The notes under the pieces were generated by a model. It had not been told where the DNA came from. It ran no database searches and saw only the letters and a program-made list of their open reading frames with translations. A program made the translations under genes and the position numbers. From Bolinopsis microptera (Eukaryota > Ctenophora > Tentaculata > Lobata > Bolinopsidae), in assembly GCF_026151205.1 (NCBI RefSeq), contig NC_087072.1, forward strand, positions 4,512,084 to 4,576,083: a stretch of 64,000 nt of DNA, given 5' to 3'. Of the stretch, positions 1 through 10,560 are shown piece after piece (the stretch's first letter is position 1; the number at the start of each line of letters is the position of its first letter).

Positions 1-2880
1 CAAATACATTTTTTCTTTTGTTCGTTTTGTGGGGAAAAAGGGGAGCCTCAAGAAAAAAGAAGATCAATAAAAAAAAGGGGAACAAAAATCCGGGGATTAC
101 CGTTTAAAAACCCATTCGGGCCAATACAAGGGTATAATCTATTTGGGTAAAAATCTATCTGAGTCCCATGTTTTTGGTACAAAAGATTTGGCACATTTTC
201 AATATCATCTCCCCAGTCTATATCATTCTCATTGGCAGGGGGTAAATTATATAAAATTATAATGTGGGAAATGCTATTAAACATCGCCCATATTAGGGGC
301 AGTTACTGATCGGGGCTACTTTAAAGATTACAATTAAAGGAAATTTTTTCAAAGCTAATTAACAAAAGGCTACTAGACGTTTTGGGAACGGTTTACATTG
401 GTTCCCCCCTTTACAGGGGTTTAAAACATGTGTTTAAAATGATTAAGTTTGGTTATTCCCATTTGGGGTTAACCCTAACACGAAAATTTAAAACCAAAAC
501 GTTAAACATTACACAAAAAAACCACACGGTACAGACTACAGACACTAATTTCTACTAAAATTCTGAAACCCCTTTAATTAACCACTACAAATTAAAACTA
601 CTACAACGATTAAACTACAACCGCAAAGAAAAACAAAAAAATTTGTGTGTAGGTAAAGCTTACTAAACAAAGCCAAAAACCCAAAACCAGAGAAAAAATT
701 TAGAACCACTGTCATGCGTCACAAAACAGTACAAAAATTTGATACGCGCAAAGTGGGGTGTGGAATAAAAGCTAGAATTAAAAATAAGCAGTATAGCACC
801 CTCGGGAAATTTATATAAACATTTCCTTCACGAGATGGGGGTGTCCTATTACGCTTCTTTCTGTTTTGTTTATAAGGGCCCCCCTTTTCCCATCATTTAC
901 CCCCCTTTGGGCATCACAGGGTATTTTGGGGTAATAGATACAGACTTTCACGTATAAAAAGTAAATTTTCTAGAATTTTTGTGGAAATGAACGTAGGGTA
1001 ACAGTAAAGGTACCCAAAAAATTTTCATAAACAAAGTAAAAAACGAAGGTAGATTTTTTCACAAATTAAAAGGTTTGGTGAAATCAAAAAAAGTTAAAAA
1101 AACTTACATCTAGTACAATATTTACTACCTAATACAATAGTTTTATTTTTAAATATTTAAAAGTAAAAAATTTTTCTTTTTAAAAAAGCTTTTTTTTTTT
1201 ATACATTCAAATACAATAATTTGTTTATACTTTTTAATTCAATAATCATAGCGTCACCCTTAATCAATAATATTCCCAATTACCCTAACATCATATTACT
1301 CCCAAAAACCAAATTTGATTTCCCACATATATCTAAAATAACCAGATTTTAAAAATTTTTTTTGGGATAAGATTTCACAACTTTTTCGTTTTTTTAATTT
1401 TTTAATAATACCATAATTTTTTTGATAAATTTTTCTTAAAACAAACTGAAACTTTTTTGATTAAAAAATTTTAGTAAACTGAAGTTTTTGGAACCCTTTT
1501 TAAACGAAATGAATAAATATGAACCTAAATTTTCCAAAATTTTTACAAAATCTAAAAAAAAATGAAGAGGGGAACAGTTTGGCAAAACATTTGCCATCCT
1601 ATGGCTTTTTTTTTATTCAATTTGGGAATTCTATTTTTGTTTTTTCTTTTTAAAAAGATCTGGTTTTTTTCGTATGCTAAAAAATCGAACAGCAAAAAAA
1701 TTTTTAGAATCCAAATTTTAAACTCTCCCCAAAAATTTGAAAAGGCCCCTTGTTACTTAAATTTTATGAAACATACGAACAGTTTTAAAAAAACTTGAAA
1801 ATAAAAACTTAAAACTTTCACAAAAACTTTAAAAAAGGGATTACCCCACCCAAAAAACTATTTTCTAAGTTTAATTACGTAAACAAAATTTATACAATTT
1901 TTTCGTATTTTAAAAATCAAAAAACCCTTTAAGTTAAATATCCAAAAAATTCCAAAGTTTCCAAAGTTTAATTATCCCAAAAAAATTTCTGGACCTCTGC
2001 ACAGCACCCTTTCCATTTGGGTAATTCTGCTCCCTTTCCTTGTCCCCCCATGTCGGATTTTTAGTGAGTCCCTTCCCCAAAGGCAGCTTTTCGACTTTCC
2101 CAAAAATTCCTAGTGCCTTGCAGCACCCAAATTTCCTGCACCCAAAAGCTGTTTTTCCTGCAGTTTTCTGCAGGGGCTTTCCACAAAATCCCCGGAATGT
2201 CAGCTTGCTTTCCCCAAAACGGGCTTATTCTTTTCAAAACCCCCCATAAATTTTCTCAGCACTGAATTTAAAATTTGGCCCTTCTGGGGCCCATGGACTC
2301 AAAAAATTTCACACCCCTGGAAGCACCAGCCCAAGGGGCCCCCTGGCAATGTGGCTTTATTAGTGTGGGGCAGAAATTCCCAAATTTAATAGGCCTCTAG
2401 CAGTGGGGCCCCCAGTAAGAGCATAGAAAACCAACTGAAAGCGGGTTTAAAAAGTAGGGGGTCTGTGTACTGTCAACATTTCCCACTGAGTTGCTCCCAC
2501 CTCGTGCTGCTGGAGATGACTTAAATTTAAACCTCACCCCACCGCACTACCCCCCCCCCAATAGCTACAGCTCCTTCCAAGGCTATATTGCGGGGACCAA
2601 ACCCAAACCTTGTATGCAAGGGTTGGTTAAGAGTCCGTGCGGGACTGGAAAAGTCAGTGCCATATTGGCAGCATAAAAACCCAGTCCCCCTAGGTACACT
2701 TAGCCTCGCCTCCGGAAGCAAAAGCTGTCCAAAGAGTGCAGCCTGTTGGTCCCCCAGACACCTGCAATAGGTTTTTTCCCCTTTTATCGCACCGGTGCCT
2801 GATGGGGCCCCCTATATCTCTGCACTGCCAGATCTTTTGGCAAAAATCTTTTTATTTACCACCGAAAACTGACACTTTCT
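1..2880. other. Scrambled, homopolymer-rich block 1 (likely low-quality assembly)
   Basis: This stretch is full of short runs of A, T, G and C and has no long open frame. Between about 1970 and 2880 it contains the continuation of glycerol kinase with repeated frame breaks, while the same gene is perfectly open from 2880 to 3506. The abrupt change at about 2880 suggests consensus errors rather than mutation. From 1 to about 1960 I see no gene that can be supported; it may hold 3' flank or further genes made unreadable by errors. Confidence 0.6.
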
Positions 2881-3506
2881 TTTTTATCCCAATCTAACGT
2901 CTCGAGGTTCATCAACATGGTCCTGGAAGCATTTGTTACGTCAGTCACATGAATTCCTTGTTCTCCTTCCTCCTGGTTCCTGGTGAGATTCCATATCAAC
3001 CAGGTGTCAACGGTACCAAACAGAACACCATCCTCAGAAACTCCAGGCACGTTATCCAGCAACCAACGTAGTTTTACAGCACTAAAGTAAGGTGAAATAG
3101 GGAGTCCAACTACTGACTTGAAGTGTGTAGCCGTCTTGCTGGGAGTAGCATCCACCAATTTATTCACCGTCTCATTGGTCCTGTTATCCAGCCACACAAT
3201 CGCATTGTACAATGGCTTCCCACTCTTAGCATCCCATACAATGGTCGTCTCCCTCTGGTTTGTAATACCTAACCCTGCTATCTTATCAAGAGGTACTCCC
3301 TTAGCACCAGCACTGGCAACAACTGTATCAATACATTCGTTAGAAGTCTCAAGGATTTGGTTGGGGAGTATTTCAACATAGCCCTCCTTGGGGAAGATGT
3401 TGGGGAGCACAACGTTGTGCTCTGCGATTATAACCCCAGTGTTGCAGTCAATTACGACAGCACGTGTGCTGGAGGTACCCTGATCAACTGAGAGAATGTA
3501 TGACAT
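1970..3506 (-). CDS. Glycerol kinase, apparently single exon; 3' two thirds frame-broken
   Basis: Glycerol kinase (FGGY family) phosphorylates glycerol to glycerol-3-phosphate with ATP, for lipid synthesis and glycolysis. The start ATG at 3504-3506 opens with the phosphate-binding motif VDQGTSSTRA, followed by GITNQRET, IVWLDNRT, a stretch ending FSAVKLRWLLDN, GTVDTWLIWNLT and TDVTNASRT, all family hallmarks in order. After about 2880 the frame breaks, but the homologous order continues in shifting frames: SAEIYG near 2800, DQQAAL near 2735, IALEGAVAIGG at 2554-2586, a PAFSG-like segment near 2430, a TNKA/CFQ segment near 2330, a TALGA segment near 2130 and a C-terminal WK-AVQRS-like segment near 1990. 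No intron is needed to connect them, so the gene looks intronless and about 510 codons long, the usual size. The exact stop is uncertain. The errors may be assembly noise, or the locus may be a damaged retrocopy. The family assignment is firm; whether the gene is functional is not. Confidence 0.88.
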
Positions 3507-4302
3507 CCTGTGGTATGTATTATATCATCATGGGTTGGTTATTCGAATATTTAACAGAAATGATTCGCATGCGAGTAAAATCAGATTTTAGCAATCAATA
3601 TGACGTGCAGACAATTATGCTAATTTTAAGATTTACATTTATTTATATGAATTTGACTCAAGTCATATATGCATTACATTAATGACTATTTAAAGTTAAG
3701 TTAAAATGATTAAAGTGGACAGCTCCACCTCGAAACGTTTGTCTCGAAAATTAAAACACTGAAGGTAACATGTTTCACAGAACAAGGAATGAGGACTGAG
3801 GAATTGTAAATCAAAAGCGTGATGACTTGAATTAGCTAGTAGGGACCGGTTGATAACTAGATTACAAAAATTCTCCTTTAAACCGGAAATTGGTTCCATT
3901 CACTGCTCAGTGCTCTCAGTATTGTTATCTTTACAGGACAGTGCCAAAAGTTTGAACTTTTGGTATTTTATCAAAGAATAAAACATCAAAACATCCGACT
4001 TTTAAGGTTTCTGAGATTTATTCGTATTACATTACTAAGTTTTATAATCTTCCCTCTTCCACGATCAATATTTTATCGGCATTAAAAATACTACGTAAAA
4101 TCACGACGATAATTGTGAACAACTAAATTTGTGGGTAAACGTGAGTAGCAAATCAAGACATAATTTCAATTAATCGTTTTAGGTCACTTTTTCAAGATTT
4201 CGCCAAGTTTCGCCAAGTTTCGCCAAGACATTATTATAGACACAAACCTTGATAACAGTTTATTCAGAAAACTTATGGGCCGGCACAGAGTTTTTTAATT
4301 AA
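3507..4302. other. Intergenic, upstream of glycerol kinase
   Basis: AT-rich sequence with no convincing exon. The only visible structure is three tandem 10-bp units (TTTCGCCAAG) at 4198-4227. The glycerol kinase promoter should lie in the right-hand flank of 3506, but no TATA-like element stands out. Confidence 0.5.
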
Positions 4303-4694
4303 GGGGGCCGGGGGGGTCTTCATCAATTTTTTAAAGATTTTTCCAGGTCCAAGATTTTCAAAATAGAATAAACAATTTTCTAAGGCCTATCTCAAAATTC
4401 GGCTCGTTTGATCTCTTTTAAATGATCCCTAGAACATATCCTGAAAGTTTCAGGGTGATTGCTTTAAAAATGTAGGAGAAGATAGATTTTTAGACTCGAT
4501 TTTCAGGGCACGCAATTGAAAATCGCTCGCGCAATACAATTACACATAAGCGCTGACCTTTGACCGGCGAAAATTTCGGCTAGGAACAATATTTTTCCAT
4601 GGGACCAAAAGCAGCTGATAGATATTACTCACCTCTAACAGAAACAACTATAAAATCAATTTCGAGAGAATTTTTATGAAGACCCCCGGCCCCC
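4303..4694. mobile_element. MITE with G/C-rich terminal inverted repeats and TTAA flanks
   Basis: The 392-bp unit begins GGGGGCCGGGGGGGTCTTCA and ends with the inverse, ATGAAGACCCCCGGCCCCC. The arms match apart from two extra G in the left arm. Both ends abut TTAA (4299-4302 and 4695-4698), the target site duplicated by piggyBac-type transposases. There is no coding capacity, so it would be a non-autonomous element mobilised in trans. The structure is read directly; the piggyBac assignment is inferred from the TTAA site alone. Confidence 0.7.
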
Positions 4695-5869
4695 TTAACT
4701 CTCACCAAAATTGTGTCCATTTAATTATTCGATTGTACACAGCTACACAGTAGAATTCTAGCCCACCCCAATCAGTAAATCAAACGATTACAACCGTGCA
4801 CCAATTTGAGAGGAGGCATATCGTGTAATCAGTACATTAAAATACGATATAGCCACACTCCAAAATAAACATAATTATGTCAACTGAAATTAAACGAATT
4901 CGATTCAAGTCTTGAATTTCAATATGGTCCTATCAAAATAGGACCATATTAGATTTCCTACTGTAGAGGCCGGTGCTATCGGGATCTTGAGAACTACTCT
5001 AGAGGCAAATCTATTTGATGTTTGAAGTAATACACGAGTTAGGTTGGTGACTCGAAAGTTTTAAGTCAGGAAAATTGTATTAAAGGCGCTTTTACAGAAT
5101 CAAATTTGCATATGAGAACTTTCTACAAAGAACTAATTAGAGGTGAATTGAACCATAAAATTTTGAGACCACGGACCGGCTGTGAGGGGTGAATGAAGTG
5201 TCACGTGATTAATTGTGCGTATGATCTATGATTGGTTGTTGTTACTTGTTAGGCTAATGTTAGGATGGTGATAGGTGAAGGTTGCTACTTTGAAGGTCTA
5301 GTGGAAAGGAAATTGTGAGCGAGGTGCTATGAAACTGGTGTGAAATTGAGGTCAGGAAATGTGTATAATGCTGGGTGAAAGTGTTTAGCTGTAGCCATCC
5401 GGGGATAAGAAATTATATCATTTTATGTATTAATCAGAACACCATCTATAAAATTATATTAAGATTAAATAGGTAGTTATCATTTTCTACACTTCTCCCC
5501 TACATAACACATGACACATTTCATCAAGAATCAAGATACCTGACCTTAATCTTACGAATCAACAGAAACATTCTACGTCATTTTACATCACATTACACAT
5601 ACCAATTCTTTACCATTACACTTGTAACCTCTCCCAGTACTGTGTTCATTACAGCTCGTTCACTGTGCAAGCAATCATATTCTCGACCTGTGTCAAATAT
5701 TGGGTGTTATTTTTAGCTTTTTTTAAAGCTTTTTTTTAAAGCTTTTTATTCATGGATGAATAAAATAACGTTGTAGTTTTAGTAACGTTGTAGTTTGTGT
5801 TATAATGGTACATTTGTACTTAAAAATAACAGTAAATAATAAAAGTAATGAAAATAATAAAAGTAATAA
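4695..5869. other. Intergenic, no gene seen
   Basis: AT-rich DNA without a supported exon. It contains the perfect hairpin at 4921-4950 and T-rich AAAGCTTTTTTT repeats near 5718-5750. Confidence 0.45.
4921..4950. repeat. Perfect 13-bp inverted repeat, 4-nt loop
   Basis: AATATGGTCCTAT is followed by CAAA and then its exact reverse complement. No element boundary or coding context explains it. Confidence 0.85.
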
Positions 5870-7740
5870 AATTTAGCAAAGCATTTGATAGTGTTTTTTT
5901 TGAAAAGGGCCCGTTTTCAAACTCAGCAAATACCAAAAAAAAAGGAAAAATTTGGGAGAATAATCAATAACTACCCGTTTTCCCCCCAAATTAAAAGGCG
6001 AGGTTAACAAAAATCTCGATTTTCCCAAAGCCATGTTTTGGTTTGGGTTTGGGGTTTCCCCAAACTCTGGGCCTTGCACCCCGCTATTTATCCTCTACTT
6101 TTCCGGGTAAAGTTATGCAAGGACCACTTCCACTGGAATGGGAGCTCTAACTCAAGCCTCTTCAAATATCTGAAGATGGAAAACGTAGCAGTCTCTCCAA
6201 ATAGATCCAAAATGTGCTCATCGGAAATTTTGCGTTGGGGGTGCAAGTAAACCCTTATGTCTGGTGCAGTAAGTGGAAAAAATTATCCCAAAAACCCTTT
6301 TCCCACAAAAAAAAAGACCGAGTGTATTTAAAGATCACACCAACATCCCATCTGCCCTTTAATTTTCACAGCCTTTTGGGCCACTCATTATCGGGGGAAT
6401 AAACCCCTTAAAATATACCGTCAAAACAAAATGTTTTTTGGGCCCGAGGGAAAACGACAAACTTAAATTTCAAGAGTCACGCAAAATTGAAACTCAAAAA
6501 TGCTGGGTTTTCCTGGGACGGGGTCCTCAAAACTCCACCCCCACAGGGGGCCCGAATGCAAGCTCACTCAAATTTTCTCTTCCCCAAAAAATAGTACTCA
6601 CAAAAATTCTATATGCTGCTCCAAAAATGGCTAAAAGAACCAGAAAATTTTAAAAACTTTTATTTCCAAAAAACCCTTGAAAAAAAGTGGGTCCACTCAC
6701 CATTCCCCCCCAAAAATTTGACATCTGTTGGCTTGGAAATTTTTCCCCCTTTAGATATCCTACAAGTTTGGGCACATTAAAAATTTATAATTAAAAGGCC
6801 CTTACAAGTGACCCCTTTATGCAAAGGGGTTCATCTTCGCTAGAGGAGGCAAAAAAACCCCCCGATATCAGCAAACCCTAGATGAGATACGTAAGTTTCC
6901 TTACGTGGACAATCAAGGGGGGCCAAAAGCTCAACAGAAGCGGGAAAAGACCTTCTGCCCAGTGTCCACAAACCCGGGGTTGTCGGGTATTCAAAAGGGC
7001 AAATAACCCCTTTTATGGACTTCACTTGGGAAAACATCTCCTACTGAACCCTAGAATAAATCCGGGGGAGATACTGGAAACAAACGAGGGAGGGGCAAAA
7101 AATTGTTTCCACGCTATTCAAGCCGGAGGGACAGACACTAAAGTAATTTCTCTTGCCCCCGGGCCCTGACCTCACCTTTTGGGATTCAAGGGAAGGGGTT
7201 TTTAAAAAACTGCGACCCTCAGTGTCCGAAATTTTCAGATGTTGGGCAACATTTTCCATCGAATCTTTCCTGTCCCCTGTAAACCCCTGTTCCAATTTGA
7301 GAAACCTTAAAAGCCTCCCCCGTGAACCCAACCCTGATGGTCCCCTTAAGAGTGTTTGTGATGAAGCATCACTGCCTTCCGATCTCAAACACAGATCGCC
7401 ATCGGTGAACATAAAAGAATTGGGTACTTTTTAAGGGGCTTTCCCTTTACCCTTCCCCCTTCCCCCCTTTATTCCTAAAATTCCTTATGACAAACACTTC
7501 CCCCCTTTTCCCCCCTACTATTCCCCCTACTACTCCCTTTTTTGCCCCCTTCTGGACTAAATTTTTCTTTGTTTAGTTTTAGAATTCCAAAAAACCCCCT
7601 TTCCCAAATTCGAGTACTCTCAACCCACTTAGTCCACATGCCTTGCAAACTTACAGCAGGGTATTTGTAATGGTCTAAGTCCCTAATACACGCCAAAGAT
7701 GGTTCCTCTATACTCAACCGTAGGAGAAGAGAATTAGGTG
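5870..7740. other. Scrambled, homopolymer-rich block 2
   Basis: This block has the same texture as block 1, with runs of C, A and T and fragmentary frames, and cleaner DNA on both sides. The part from about 6840 to 7430 is GC-richer and has several overlapping medium open frames on both strands, which could be a coding exon broken by base errors. I could not recognise a family in any frame. Confidence 0.5.
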
Positions 7741-7930
7741 ACTGTATTTTGTTCTAATGTTGATATTAATTAGTATGTTCTAGTTGTTACTCCTTTTGTT
7801 TTAACGTTTTTATGGTACTCTCCTTAAATTATTTTAATGCAGTCACTCAGATTTTAAATCAGGACACTTCAACAAAGACACATACTCTGCCCACAATAAG
7901 GGGTCATAATTTTTAAATTATGTAACAGTA

Positions 7931-8220
7931 TAGTATAGTGGTGTAGTGGTAACACGATCGCCTCCCAAGCAGAAGACCCGGGTTCAAATCCGGTCGGATG
8001 CAAGTAGGCCAGTTACCAAGCTGTGATTTGGTACAGCTTCGGCTGGTGATACACACTCTCTGGCTCGTAGGACTAACCCCCCTACAGCTGGTATAGTGCC
8101 TCGGCACAGAGTGGCTTAGGGTTACTGAAAAGGAGATAAGCACCTCAGGCCATCCCAACGTTCAGGAGAGACCTGCCCTTGTATTCTTTTGTTGTATAGA
8201 ATTATTATAAAGGGTCTCAA
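7931..8220 (+). mobile_element. tRNA-Gly-derived SINE
   Basis: The head (about 7931-8002) matches a glycine tRNA. It has an A-box region GTGGTGTAGTGGTAACACG, an anticodon loop CTCCCAA (anticodon CCC), a B box GGGTTCAAATCC and a 3' arm TCGGATGCA. The 5' acceptor strand does not pair with the 3' arm, so it is not a functional tRNA. About 200 bp of non-tRNA body follow, ending near an AT-rich tail. No target duplication was found and the right boundary is approximate. Promoter type: internal RNA polymerase III boxes. Confidence 0.65.
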
Positions 8221-8231
8221 TAAGAGGTCTC

Positions 8232-8308
8232 GACTGCCTAGGCGTCAAACCTTGGCAGTCGGTAGTTTTCCTCTGGCCCGGGATCAGCTGACCCTAGGGA
8301 CCAGAGGG
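8232..8308. repeat. Two adjacent hairpin-forming palindromes
   Basis: First, GACTGCCTAGG (8232-8242) pairs with CCTTGGCAGTC (8250-8260) with one mismatch around a 7-nt loop. Immediately after, about 8271-8308 is a near-palindrome bounded by CCTCTGG and CCAGAGG with TCAGCTGA near its centre. They directly follow the SINE and may be part of its tail or of another element. Confidence 0.6.
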
Positions 8309-8923
8309 TAAAGGTGTAGAGACTATGTGTATCTACAAATCTTTCGAGGTTGTTTTTACAAGAGACACGGCTTGCTACGCAAGGGAAGAAAACCGGGAGA
8401 AACAATCACAAATTATACAAATAAATATTATAAAACCTAGTAAAAAGAAATTAAAACAATCCTACACTACTACAAATGTTTATTACATACTACAATGTAA
8501 TACACGATAAATAAATGCTGTATTATCAAGAAACAGGGCTTGCAGGGCAAGGGACGGAACACAGGGACTGGCTACAGAGTGTATAAAACAGTGATTCAGC
8601 AAGTACCCATTGGGTATTGCTGAATCTGACCTTGATAAAGTCCAATGCGTGACGAAAATTTGGTTTTACAGTTTACTTAGTTCCTTGTTTCACTTTGTTC
8701 GCAGTTTTATTTCGGGAGACGTGAAGTCTAAAATGAAAGCTAAATTCGTATGAATCTGACCCACAAAATACCAAAATCAATACAAGAATATACAATATTT
8801 AAACAAACATTATTTATTATTATTATTATTAAAAGTAATGATATATTTGTATGTTGGTATAATGATAAGGTCAAATCATAATAATAAGGTCGGATTATAA
8901 TGAAATAAATTAAATTTTATAGA
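8309..8923. other. No gene seen
   Basis: AT-rich sequence with a short TAT/ATT simple repeat near 8810-8830 and no supported exon. Confidence 0.45.
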
Positions 8924-9181
8924 GATGACCAAGTTATGATTTCACTTTGGATGGCACAAGACACGATTGAGGCACTAACAATTAGATTACCCCAAAGAAA
9001 GCTTTAATTAACGGAAAATTATCAGAAAAGACATTTTGGAAGTTGGAACAGTTTTTAATAAAAGCTTCTCTGCCAATTCTTTGACCCAAATTTCACAGTT
9101 TGGACTGAATTTCTTACCAGTAACCGACAGTGAAGTCAGTGTCGTTGACACAAGTCACCATCGAGGTACTGGAAGCTGAAT
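8924..9181 (-). pseudogene. Decayed copy of a Cys-rich exon-like unit
   Basis: This is the left copy of a direct duplication whose right copy is 9302-9534. On the minus strand it retains the segment equivalent to FQYLDGDLCQR and FSPNC-IWVKE-AEKLLL, but a roughly 30-bp insertion and several substitutions break the frame. The putative donor TTTGGG|GTAATC is conserved between copies. I read it as a degenerate second copy of the exon at 9379-9594. Confidence 0.4.
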
Positions 9182-9378
9182 ATTTAGAGAAAACTTCGAT
9201 GAAAGGAAAATTATAAAAATGTACTACCAGTTACAGTAGGACATTTTCAGATTTCAGCTTTTCGTAGCCCACATTTCACTGTTTTGACTCAGTTTTTCTT
9301 GGATGACCAAGTTATGAGTTCAAGTTATATATATATGGATGGTACAAGACACGATTGAGGCACTAAAAGTTAGATTAC

Positions 9379-9594
9379 CCCAAAGAAAGCTTTAATAAAC
9401 GGGAATCATCAGAATAGAAGGAGACATTTGGAAGATTATTTAATAAAAGCTTCTCTGCAGTTTCCTTGACCCAAATTCCACAGTTTGGACTGAATCTTTG
9501 ACATAAGTCGCCATCGAGGTACTGAAAGCTGAATTGTACTTTGAATTGCTCGCAATCCAGTTCATATCCAGTTTTTTCATTACAGGTCATATCA
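9379..9594 (-). CDS. Candidate internal exon, Cys-rich, unknown protein
   Basis: An open minus-strand segment of 216 bp is bounded by an acceptor (GTTGATTGCAG) and a possible donor (GGG|GTAATC), with both junctions in the same phase, so the exon would be symmetric. It encodes a segment containing DMTCNEKTGYELDCEQF, DGDLCQRFSPNCGIW and VKETAEKLLL, with four cysteines, which would suit a secreted or extracellular domain. I do not recognise the family. No neighbouring exon of the same gene was identified, so it may be an isolated relic. The rest of the unit (up to 9302) is part of the duplicated repeat. Confidence 0.35.
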
Positions 9595-9769
9595 CTGCAA
9601 TCAACAAAAATATGACACAACGTGTAAATAACTTTGGAATTCTAACAGTGAGGAATATAAATTGATTTGGAAATACAATACTACTCCATACACGAAGAAA
9701 GTAATCTAACAATAAAGTTAAAGAAAGTGAAACCAAAAGATTAAAGACATCTACTCAGAAAACCTTTCA

Positions 9770-10560
9770 GAGAAATAATCGGATTTCGTTTGAGCGCTCG
9801 ATTATCAATATGCGCGGCGCGATAATTTTAATTTAGTTGTTAATGAACAGTGATTAATGTGGGGTATAAGTTTGATCTCTAAAAAACATTTAAATTAATA
9901 GAAATAACTTTAATATTTGTATACATATTATATATTTTAAAATTTGAAGTTAAATAAATGTCAATTAGACATTTAAAAATACATTATTGATTTACCTAAC
10001 CATGTGCTTTCGCGCCACTGCGGGCGCGCTTGTTTCGCAAGTGAGGCGGGCGCGCGCTACTGCAAGCGCAAGGGCTCTGAATAGAGCAACATTATTGATT
10101 ATGTGCAAAAAATAACTGAATTCAATATAATAATAATGCAATTCTTTTGCTTTTTTGTTCGATCGGCGTTGACACACGCTGTAACCTTATTTGATCGCGG
10201 CCGGCCGGCCGGTGTGCACGATCTGTGTGCACGAAAGGTATACAAGTGTTATAGCTTGATTCACGATGTCAATCCTTCGCATCTCGCTGCACTGATCTGC
10301 GAGAAGCATTATTGGATGCGCGGCGCGGCCCAGTAGTGCGTCGCGCTACAAAAGTGTAGCAAGATTGGTGAAATAAAACGCAACACTGGCCCTGCCGAGC
10401 TGCAAAGGATTGACATCGTTCGCGTCAATTAAAATGAACAACCCTATGTCATGGGGATGATTTGGAATCAGCATCCGAAAATAAATAGATTTTAATTGGT
10501 TTCAATTGTCATGTCAAGGCCGGCCCTTCCAGAAAAATTTCGAAGATCGAGCGTAAAATG
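9770..10560. repeat. CpG-rich repeat cluster with GCGCGGCGCG cores
   Basis: In otherwise AT-rich DNA this stretch is dense in CpG (GCGCGGCGCG near 9811, GGGCGCGC near 10022, GGCCGGCCGGCCGG near 10200, GCGCGGCGCGGCC near 10319). The last 13-mer recurs at about 20901 and related sequence flanks cyclin A near 47075-47175. A perfect 14-bp inverted repeat, CGATGTCAATCCTT at 10264-10277 with its complement at 10405-10418, bounds a 155-bp fold-back inside it. This fits an undescribed GC-rich interspersed repeat; it is not a promoter island of any gene I can see. Confidence 0.5.

Noticed and set aside
7041-7434. Opposed open frames in block 2
   Set aside because: Not listed as genes: no recognised family, and surrounding sequence quality is doubtful.
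7931-8002. Functional tRNA-Gly gene
   Set aside because: 5' acceptor strand does not pair with the 3' strand and the sequence continues into a SINE body.
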